Part shown: positions 1-4,938 of the stretch, in pieces
Numbering within the stretch: position 1 is the first letter of the stretch
How the letters are laid out: each line of letters begins with the position of its first letter
Program-made: the position numbers and the translations under genes
Origin: Treponema sp.
Lineage (GTDB): Bacteria; Spirochaetota; Spirochaetia; Treponematales; Treponemataceae
Assembly (NCBI GenBank): GCA_017453705.1
Contig: JAFTEK010000355.1
Span: 1 to 5,958, forward strand
DNA: 5,958 bases
Direction: 5' to 3'
The notes under the pieces: generated by a model
Databases searched by the model: none
The model's input: only the letters and a program-made list of their open reading frames with translations
What the model was told of the DNA's origin: nothing

Positions 1-515
1 AGGCTGGCCATTTCGCGGGAAATATTCAGCATCTCACGGACATGGGAAGGCTCCATATTCAACATCCTTCCAATCTCCTCCATCTCCTCGCTTTCACTCA
101 TCCTGCCACGAAGCATCTTCTTGACCTTCTCTATCTGGACAACCTCGTTAGCCCTGTTGAGCGGAAGACGGATAGCCCTGCTCTTCTCACAAATCGCCTT
201 GAGAATTGACTGGCGAATCCACCAGACCGCATATGAAATGAAGTGGTAGCCCTTGGAAATGTCAAAGTGTTCGACGGCAGTTAGGAGCCCAATGTTGCCC
301 TCGCTGATTAAGTCTACAAGATCTATTCCGTGTCCCTGGTATTTTTTTGCAACATTTATCACAAAACGAAGATTGGCCTTGACCAACCTGTCCTTAGCTA
401 CACTGTCACCAGCCTGAGCTTTCTGTGACAGCTCGATTTCCTCTTCCCTAGTCAAAAGAGGAATACGGTTGATGTCCTTAAGGTACAAGTTCAAAATGTT
501 CTCATCGTTGGTCAT
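1..515 (-). CDS. Sigma-70 family RNA polymerase sigma factor, region-1.1-less (partial; 3' end outside window)
   Basis: This is the N-terminal 171 residues of a sigma factor that directs RNA polymerase to promoters. It begins MTNDENILNLYLKDINR, directly at region 1.2 (about 5-37), so the autoinhibitory region 1.1 of large RpoD proteins is absent. Region 2 spans about 43-105: core-binding segment DLVDLISEGNIGLL (65-78) and region 2.3/2.4 GYHFISYAVWWIRQSIL (89-105). Region 3 begins near RLPLN (116-120). The aromatic and WW residues used in promoter melting are present. The position matching E. coli sigma-70 Q437 is Gln102, but the T440 position is Leu105, as in Bacteroidetes-type sigma factors. 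The start ATG at 513-515 has AGGAG (523-527) seven bases upstream. It lies behind a sigma-54 promoter (551-566), so I infer a regulated alternative factor with an RpoS-like role rather than the main housekeeping one. Family assignment is near certain; the group is inferred. Confidence 0.95.
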   Translation of the reverse strand, partial: MTNDENILNLYLKDINRIPLLTREEEIELSQKAQAGDSVAKDRLVKANLRFVINVAKKYQGHGIDLVDLISEGNIGLLTAVEHFDISKGYHFISYAVWWIRQSILKAICEKSRAIRLPLNRANEVVQIEKVKKMLRGRMSESEEMEEIGRMLNMEPSHVREMLNISREMAS

Positions 516-550
516 GGCATTACTCCTGCAAATGTTCTTGACATATACAC

Positions 551-566
551 AGCAAGTCCCGTGCCA
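551..566 (-). promoter_or_regulatory. Sigma-54 (RpoN) -24/-12 promoter of the sigma factor gene
   Basis: On the minus strand the sequence TTGGCACGGGACTTGCT (567 to 551) matches the sigma-54 core YTGGCACG-N4-TTGCW at every defined position. The -24 GG is at 565-564 and the -12 GC at 553-552, with the canonical separation. The predicted start of transcription is near 540-541. This leaves a leader of about 25 bases that contains AGGAG before the ATG at 515, an arrangement that works without adjustment. Sigma-54 promoters need an AAA+ enhancer-binding protein, so the gene is expected to be silent unless a specific signal is received. No good sigma-70 promoter was found closer to the gene. Confidence 0.88.
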
Positions 567-724
567 ACTTCATAAAAAGCGAAGAAAAATCTAACTCAGA
601 GTCATCAACTCCGATGCAGAGCATTTGCCATTTGGACAGGTATTAGACCCACGGCACGAATAAAGCAAGCGACGATCAAGAGGGGGAGAATCCAGAGAGT
701 TTATTTCATAAGGAAAAATAATGC

Positions 725-737
725 TGAAACAGTTTCA
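725..737. promoter_or_regulatory. 13-bp palindrome, candidate activator-binding site
   Basis: TGAAAC-A-GTTTCA is a perfect inverted repeat around one central base. It is centred about 190 bases upstream of the predicted sigma-54 transcription start, within the usual range for an enhancer-binding-protein site. The palindrome is seen directly; its role is inferred from position alone, and the binding protein is unknown. Confidence 0.35.
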
Positions 738-799
738 CAAAGCCCGAACAAGAAAAAGGATGATTCATTTTGACCCACTTTTTAAGGTAAACTGGTTGT

Positions 800-850
800 C
801 CGGGGGCATTTTGACACAAAAAAAGACCACCGGACGCAAAATGCCCCCGG
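800..850. repeat. Perfect 14-bp inverted repeat behind groES
   Basis: CCGGGGGCATTTTG (800-813) is perfectly complementary to CAAAATGCCCCCGG (837-850), with 23 bases between the arms. Neither strand carries a T-tract directly after the second arm, so this large stem alone is not a standard intrinsic terminator. On the minus-strand RNA it shares bases 847-850 with the terminator-like stem at 818-855, so the two folds exclude each other. It could be a REP-like mRNA-stabilising hairpin, a protein-binding palindrome or an anti-terminator. Confidence 0.8.
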
Positions 851-855
851 CAGCC
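818..855 (-). terminator. Probable intrinsic terminator of groES
   Basis: In the groES transcript GGCUGCCGG (855-847) can pair with CCGGUGGUC (833-825), giving six Watson-Crick and three G-U pairs across a 13-base loop, followed at once by seven U (824-818). It begins 18 bases after the groES stop codon. The G-U pairs weaken the stem, but the U-tract and position are right. Its upstream arm overlaps the 14-bp inverted repeat. Confidence 0.6.
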
Positions 856-873
856 ACAAAAAGAGGCCAAGTA

Positions 874-1146
874 TTATTCTATTACTGCAAAAATGTCTGA
901 ATTCTTGAGAATCAAATAATCCTCTCCATCAATTTTGATGCCAGTTCCAGCGTACTTGTCATAGAGAATCTTCTCACCGACTTTGACAGTGATTTTTTCT
1001 TTCTCAGTTCCCGGTCCAACAGCTTCGACCGTAGCCTGCTGAGTCTTCTCCTGGGCGGTGTCAGGGATGATGATTCCTGAAGATGTCTTGGTTTCTGCGG
1101 CAAGCTGCTTTACAAGAACACGGTCTGCCAATGGCTTAACTTTCAT
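874..1146 (-). CDS. groES: Co-chaperonin GroES (Hsp10), 90 aa
   Basis: GroES forms the seven-membered cap that closes the GroEL cylinder during ATP-driven protein folding in the cytoplasm. The protein begins MKVKPLADRVLVKQL, has the mobile loop that contacts GroEL at about 17-32 (ETKTSSGIIIPDTAQE), the conserved VGPG turn, GEKILYDKYAGTGIKIDGEDYLIL in the second half, and ends ILKNSDIFAVIE. It is full length for the family. I place the start at the ATG 1144-1146, which has GGAGG at 1152-1156 with five bases between. An in-frame TTG at 1156-1158 would add four residues, but it lies inside that Shine-Dalgarno and is rejected. No groEL is adjacent: the next gene downstream is the sigma factor and the upstream one is the J-domain gene, 97 bases away. 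Separation of groES from groEL is known in Treponema pallidum and Borrelia. No CIRCE element was found. Confidence 0.97.
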   Translation of the reverse strand: MKVKPLADRVLVKQLAAETKTSSGIIIPDTAQEKTQQATVEAVGPGTEKEKITVKVGEKILYDKYAGTGIKIDGEDYLILKNSDIFAVIE

Positions 1147-1211
1147 ATTATCCTCCAAAAAATGTATAAAACTTAATTTGTCAAATCCCAGTCAATCCTA
1201 GGATACCAAAT

Positions 1212-1241
1212 AATGTAATAAAAAGCCCCCGCTATCGTCAA
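1212..1241 (-). promoter_or_regulatory. Putative groES promoter
   Basis: On the minus strand TTGACG (1241-1236) and TACATT (1217-1212) are 18 bases apart, matching five and four of six consensus positions. Transcription would start near 1205, leaving a leader of about 59 bases. The perfect palindrome ATCCTAGGAT (1195-1204) would sit at the start point and could be an operator. A TATACA nearer the gene (1163-1168) lacks a correctly spaced -35: TTGACA is at 10 bases and TTGACT at 21. Confidence 0.35.
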
Positions 1242-1262
1242 GTTTAAGACATCAGCTTGACG
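1220..1262 (-). terminator. Weak hairpin over the stop codon of the J-domain gene
   Basis: CGUCAAG (1262-1256) pairs with CUUGACG (1242-1236) around a 13-base loop that includes the stop codon. A GC-rich run and five U (1224-1220) follow, but the U-tract is 11 bases beyond the stem. It is a poor intrinsic terminator and may only cause partial termination, so read-through from the murE operon into groES is possible. Confidence 0.3.
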
Positions 1263-1993
1263 GCCTCATCCCGACATATTTCGGCAGTCTTGTGATCCCC
1301 CATACGCTCATAGGCTTCTGACATCTTAAGGAAGAAAAAACTGTCATCCTTGCGACCAAGCCCCAAATCCAAAGCCCTCTCCCATGCGTCCAATGCAAGC
1401 TCATCGCTGACCTGACCCTCTATGTTGTTGCGTAGGACATGCCTGGCGATTCCCAGCACCTCAGGGAAAAAAATCTTGAAGTAGGCATAACTCCGTTCCA
1501 TCTTGATTATCTGCTCAAGCAGTATGACCGCATCGTAATATTCACGGCGTAGCACCAGCTCCTCACAAAGGATAAAGCCATAGTCCATGAAATCCTCGCG
1601 GGTAAAATAACGAGACAGCCTAAAACCACCCCGCTCCAGATTCATCCGTTTGAATTCCGCAACGGCACTGTCCTCCCGCTGGTGGGTCAAATCAAAGAAA
1701 ATAAGTTTGGATCTGCTCTCATCATCATCCCTGGCAAGGAGCCACTCTCGGTAGTCAAAGCTCCCCGTCTGCTCACTGCGCCTCATTCTGCCATAGGAAA
1801 CAGACTCGTCAAAGAGTTTCCTGCTCTTCATATCCCGCAGGGTCTCGTATGCCTCGTTCAGCTCCCTGAATGCCGCTGAATCCGAATGAGTTATATCAGG
1901 GTGCAGGAGCTTGGCTTTTTGCCTGTAGGCCCGCCTTATTTCCGCTGCCGTGGCTCCCTGCCTTACCCCAAGAATTTTGTAGCAGTCTTTCAT
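1244..1993 (-). CDS. J-domain protein with C-terminal TPR-like helices, 249 aa
   Basis: J-domain proteins deliver clients to DnaK (Hsp70) and stimulate its ATPase. Residues 3-68 form a J-domain: DCYKILGVRQGATAAEIRRAY, then the essential HPD tripeptide at 31-33 (preceded by LL instead of the common KY), then FRELNEAYETLRD and the RKLFDE end. There is no Gly/Phe-rich linker, zinc-finger or DnaJ client-binding domain, so this is not DnaJ itself. From about 108 the protein is helical. Residues about 134-165 (ILCEELVLRREYYDAVILLEQ) and 218-247 (FFFLKMSEAYERMGDHKTAEICRDEA) look like TPR repeats, which suggests protein-partner binding. It is the last gene of the murE-ddl operon, three bases after the ddl stop. 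No Shine-Dalgarno is visible before its ATG, so translation is probably coupled to ddl. The partner is unknown and no signal peptide or membrane segment is seen. Confidence 0.9.
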   Translation of the reverse strand: MKDCYKILGVRQGATAAEIRRAYRQKAKLLHPDITHSDSAAFRELNEAYETLRDMKSRKLFDESVSYGRMRRSEQTGSFDYREWLLARDDDESRSKLIFFDLTHQREDSAVAEFKRMNLERGGFRLSRYFTREDFMDYGFILCEELVLRREYYDAVILLEQIIKMERSYAYFKIFFPEVLGIARHVLRNNIEGQVSDELALDAWERALDLGLGRKDDSFFFLKMSEAYERMGDHKTAEICRDEAVKLMS

Positions 1994-1996
1994 CGG

Positions 1997-3127
1997 CTAA
2001 CGGCTGGTTCTAAGCACGTTCCTAGCCTGGAACCGTTCAATGGCCTCCGTCATAAGAAGATCTGTTAGCTCAGTGAAAGACAGTCCTTCGCTTACACAAA
2101 GCTTGGCAAACATGCTTATATCCGTAAAGCCGGGAATCGTATTTATCTCATTCAAGTAAATTGCCCCATCGTTCCTGTCTATAAAAAAGTCCACCCGTGC
2201 CATTCCGCTCGCATTAATCGTCCTATAGGCCTTGAGAGCTGTTTCCTTAATATAGATAGATTTTTCCTCATCCAAGTCAGCGGGAATTCTCAGCTCAGCG
2301 CCATCAGGGTCATTGTATTTGGCATCATAGTCATAAAAACCATGCCTTGGGTTTATCTCGCCAGGCCCGTATGCCCTGAGCAAAGTCTCTTTCCTTGCGG
2401 ACGATGCAGTTATGCTGTTTCCTGTTACCGAGCACTCAACCTCGCGGGCATCTATAGCCTTCTCAATCAAAACCTTGGTGTCCCACTGGAACGCTTCCAT
2501 CAAGGCAAAAGAAAGCTCCTTTGCGTTGGAAGCTTTTGACGCACCATCACTAGAACCTGCCGCACAAGGCTTGACAAAGAGGGGAAAGCCCAAGTCCCTC
2601 ACTGCATCTTCAATCTTCCGATCATACACATAGCTGTCATTCACATCCGCCAGGGTCAGACAGCGGTATGGAACAACAGGCAGTCCTGCGTTCTTCCACA
2701 AAAGCTTTGTGCTCTCCTTGTCCATTCCCAAGGCTGAAGCCAAGATGCCACAGCCCACATAAGGAACCCCCGCCATTTCCAGAAGCCCCTGCACACTGCC
2801 GTCCTCACCATAACTTCCGTGCATCACGGGAAAAGCGACATCACATGGCACAGTCCGCCCCATTACCATGAAGGCTCCGCCGCAGCCGCCACCGGGAAGA
2901 ATGGATACCTGTCTTGCACTGTCAGCGTGAACTTCCAGATTCTTCTTTTTGCCAGACCTAAGGTCTTCCAACACGGAGTCAGGTTCCAAATACCACTTGC
3001 CATCCTTAGCCACACAGACCAAAGAAACCTTGTGAGTCTTGTTCAAGTTCCTCGCAACTGCAGCCGCACTTATCAAGGAAATCTCGTGCTCTCCACTCCT
3101 GCCGCCATATATCAAAACAACATTCAT
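1997..3127 (-). CDS. ddl: D-alanine--D-alanine ligase, 376 aa
   Basis: Ddl joins two D-alanines using ATP in the cytoplasm, making the dipeptide that MurF adds to the peptidoglycan precursor. It has an ATP-grasp fold. The N-terminal motif is GGRSGEHEIS (8-17), with Glu13 equivalent to E. coli DdlB Glu15. HGSYGEDGSVQGLLEMAGVPYVG spans 103-125 and the nucleotide-binding KPCAAGSSDG 186-195. The omega-loop FYDYDAKY (264-271) keeps Lys270 and Tyr271 of D-Ala-D-Ala enzymes, so it is not a VanA-type D-lactate ligase. The metal ligands are Asp313, Glu327 and Asn329 in RVDFF and NEINTIPGFT. The length is typical of the longer family members. The start ATG at 3127 has AGGGGG six bases upstream, inside the end of murE, and the gap to the murE stop is three bases. 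Its place directly after murE fits one cell-wall pathway. Confidence 0.97.
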   Translation of the reverse strand: MNVVLIYGGRSGEHEISLISAAAVARNLNKTHKVSLVCVAKDGKWYLEPDSVLEDLRSGKKKNLEVHADSARQVSILPGGGCGGAFMVMGRTVPCDVAFPVMHGSYGEDGSVQGLLEMAGVPYVGCGILASALGMDKESTKLLWKNAGLPVVPYRCLTLADVNDSYVYDRKIEDAVRDLGFPLFVKPCAAGSSDGASKASNAKELSFALMEAFQWDTKVLIEKAIDAREVECSVTGNSITASSARKETLLRAYGPGEINPRHGFYDYDAKYNDPDGAELRIPADLDEEKSIYIKETALKAYRTINASGMARVDFFIDRNDGAIYLNEINTIPGFTDISMFAKLCVSEGLSFTELTDLLMTEAIERFQARNVLRTSR

Positions 3128-3130
3128 CTT

Positions 3131-4828
3131 TTACCCCCTGGAAAATCCCATTTCCCCCAAAGCCTTTGAAGCCTCGCCTATCTCATCATATTTTATCGTC
3201 TTGTCTTTATATATTATCGAATTCTCGTGGGACTTGCCCAACAGCATGACAATATCACCATCCCTGGCCAAGGAAAAAGCCTTCCTTATGGCCTTGGGGC
3301 GGTCAGGCTCAAAGAACAGATTATCTCCGTCCTTCTTGCCTCCCCTTCTCGCTCCAACTGCAATCTGCTCCAACAACTCCATCCTGTCCTCGCCACGTGG
3401 ATCTTCATCCGTCAATATCACGATGTCACAGAACTTGGCCGCAATCTCCCCCTGCAAGGGTCTTTTCTTCACATCCCTCTCCCCACCGGAGCCAAACAGG
3501 CATATCATCCGTCCCTGGCAGCGTTTACGCACAGGCGGGAAAATCGTCTCAAAAGAAGATGGCGTATGGGCATAGTCCACGATGACCTCAAAGGGCTGCC
3601 CCTTGTCTATTACGGTCATACGGCCTTTCACAGGGGTCAGCTTTTGTGCAAGATCCGCAAGCTTTTCCAGCGGAAGGGCGGTAAGTCCATGTACGACCAA
3701 CATGGCAGCCATTATGTTGTATGCATTGAATGCACCGGGCAGAGGAGCTTTTACATGGAGCACCCTGTCACCATCGGCCAAAGACTCATGGTTTTCAAAT
3801 CGATGTATGCTAAAGGAAAGGCCAAAACTCGCAGAAGCGATGTTCCGTCCCGAAAGATAAGGCATATCATCCGCAATCTTTGGCAGCGGCTTGGCCTCAA
3901 GCTCTTCCCCCGCCTGTTTTCCAGCCCTGCCTTCAGTCGTAAAGCCCACAAGCTTCTTTGTCGTTGCAGAGGCAAAGTATGCAGCGGCAGGATCCTCTAA
4001 GTTCACAACACCGAAAGAAGGAACATCCCTCTCCTTCCCACCTATAATCTTCTTATGGCTAAACCTGTCCAAGGCACGAAAGAGGTTGGCCTTGTCATCC
4101 CGGTACTGCTCCCATGTTCCATGGAATTCCAAGTGCTCAAGCGTCACATTCATGAACACCCCGCAGTCAAACTCCACATCTCCCAGCCGGTTGGTTCTGC
4201 GGCTCAGCCCATGAGAAGAAGACTCCACGACAGCATACTCGCAGCCATTTCGCAGCATCTCCCTAAGCCGTCTCTGTACTATCGGGGCTTCCGGCGTGGT
4301 CTGATGCTCGGGATTGTCCAGAGCATCATCACCAAGCGAATATTGGACTGTGGAGATAAAACCAGCTTTATGCCCCGAAAGCCTGAGGAGCTGCCAGATA
4401 AAGGCGACCGTGGAAGACTTGCCCTCCGTTCCTGTCACACCGACTACAGCCAAGTGTCTGGAAGGCCAGTCGTAGAAGGCCGCCGAAATAGGAGACATTG
4501 AAAAACGCGCGGACTCAAGCTTTATAAAACAAGCCTTCTTACTATCCTGTGCAGAAGGCCTGTAATCCCCCTCGTAAACAACGGCCAGAGCACCAGAGTT
4601 AAGTGCATCCCCGATAAAGGCATTACCCGACGTATGCGTGCCCGGCAAGGCAAAAAAAAGATCCCCGCTCTTGACCGACCGACTGTCAAAGGCTAAACCC
4701 GTCAGAACAAGCGAATCCGCAGAAAGCCCACCGGCAAAAAGCTCATAGCCTATACCCTGAGAGCTGAGTGCTTCCAAAAGAAACGACAGCTTTTTCCCTG
4801 TTGTATACGATAAGTCCTCTTCAGCCAT
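3131..4828 (-). CDS. murE: UDP-N-acetylmuramoyl-tripeptide synthetase MurE, 565 aa
   Basis: MurE adds the third amino acid (diaminopimelate, lysine or ornithine, by lineage) to UDP-MurNAc-L-Ala-D-Glu, using ATP. The N-terminal UDP-binding domain carries FDSRSVKSGDLFFAL (47-61). The P-loop GVTGTEGKSST is at 130-140 and HQTTPEAP at 175-182. ESSSHGL (202-208) is followed by the central-domain sequence ending YRDDKANLF, in which Lys246 is the expected carbamylated residue. The C-terminal domain has DYAHTP (418-423), LFGSGGERDVKKRP (444-457) and GKSHE (531-535). The recognition motif that is DNPR in diaminopimelate-adding enzymes reads DEDPR (474-478), so the substrate is probably not diaminopimelate; treponemes are reported to use ornithine. 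At 565 residues it exceeds the usual 480-500, largely through an extra stretch around 296-360. The ATG at 4828 is 24 bases from the predicted transcript start, with a weak GGGG ribosome site. It is first in the operon. Confidence 0.96.
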   Translation of the reverse strand: MAEEDLSYTTGKKLSFLLEALSSQGIGYELFAGGLSADSLVLTGLAFDSRSVKSGDLFFALPGTHTSGNAFIGDALNSGALAVVYEGDYRPSAQDSKKACFIKLESARFSMSPISAAFYDWPSRHLAVVGVTGTEGKSSTVAFIWQLLRLSGHKAGFISTVQYSLGDDALDNPEHQTTPEAPIVQRRLREMLRNGCEYAVVESSSHGLSRRTNRLGDVEFDCGVFMNVTLEHLEFHGTWEQYRDDKANLFRALDRFSHKKIIGGKERDVPSFGVVNLEDPAAAYFASATTKKLVGFTTEGRAGKQAGEELEAKPLPKIADDMPYLSGRNIASASFGLSFSIHRFENHESLADGDRVLHVKAPLPGAFNAYNIMAAMLVVHGLTALPLEKLADLAQKLTPVKGRMTVIDKGQPFEVIVDYAHTPSSFETIFPPVRKRCQGRMICLFGSGGERDVKKRPLQGEIAAKFCDIVILTDEDPRGEDRMELLEQIAVGARRGGKKDGDNLFFEPDRPKAIRKAFSLARDGDIVMLLGKSHENSIIYKDKTIKYDEIGEASKALGEMGFSRG

Positions 4829-4858
4829 TATCTTACCCCGCCCAAATAAAATTAGTCT

Positions 4859-4887
4859 ATTCTATAGCATTGAAAGCTCACTGTCCA
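4859..4887 (-). promoter_or_regulatory. Sigma-70-type promoter of the murE-ddl-J operon
   Basis: On the minus strand TGGACA (4887-4882) and TAGAAT (4864-4859) are exactly 17 bases apart, each matching five of six consensus positions. The start should be near 4852, giving a 24-base leader before the murE ATG. Its -35 lies 13 bases from the -35 of the divergent promoter, so two polymerases could hardly bind at the same time. Confidence 0.7.
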
Positions 4888-4900
4888 CAGCAATTTATCC

Positions 4901-4929
4901 TTGTCAGCAAAAGCAATCTGTTATACAAT
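4901..4929 (+). promoter_or_regulatory. Sigma-70-type promoter of the HAD phosphatase gene
   Basis: TTGTCA (4901-4906) and TACAAT (4924-4929) are separated by 17 bases, and each matches five of six consensus positions. The predicted start is near 4936, only about three bases before the ATG at 4939, so the message would be leaderless or almost so. Confidence 0.7.
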
Positions 4930-4938
4930 AAGATTCCT

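Larger units (their letters stand above)
516..873. other. 358-base intergenic region, sigma gene / groES
   Basis: No coding region is visible on either strand. Reading leftward from groES, it holds the nested terminator and 14-bp inverted repeat (800-855), a second copy of CATTTTGAC (766-774; first at 807-815), a perfect 13-bp palindrome (725-737), a direct repeat of CATTTG (622-627 and 629-634), the sigma-54 promoter (551-566) and the Shine-Dalgarno of the sigma gene (523-527). The long upstream region fits a sigma-54 promoter, which needs a distally bound activator. The remaining stretches show nothing I can name. Confidence 0.7.

Noticed and set aside
538..566. TTGACA at 538-543 as a plus-strand sigma-70 promoter
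   Set aside because: No -10 element occurs at 16-18 bases, and no plus-strand gene follows.
912..1103. 63-codon frame inside groES
   Set aside because: It overlaps the certain groES in another frame, is rich in Arg/Ser and has no start signal; it is a shadow frame.
1163..1184. TATACA with TTGACA as the groES promoter
   Set aside because: The boxes are only 10 bases apart, and the next TTGACT is 21 bases away; neither spacing is workable for a standard promoter.
1244..1993. Calling this gene dnaJ
   Set aside because: It has only the J-domain; the Gly/Phe linker, the zinc-finger cysteines and the C-terminal client-binding domains are missing.
1997..3127. VanA-like D-Ala-D-Lac ligase (vancomycin resistance)
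   Set aside because: The omega-loop keeps the Lys-Tyr pair (FYDYDAKY) of D-Ala-D-Ala ligases, and no vanH or vanX-like gene is nearby.
3227..4000. 257-codon plus-strand open frame inside murE
   Set aside because: It is antisense to a full, motif-rich MurE, has no recognisable domain, and its composition follows from murE codon bias. The other plus-strand frames across ddl and murE were rejected for the same reason.
4768..4938. 57-residue N-terminal extension of the HAD protein
   Set aside because: It overlaps murE in antisense, crosses the HAD promoter, and would place motif I far from the N-terminus, unlike the family.
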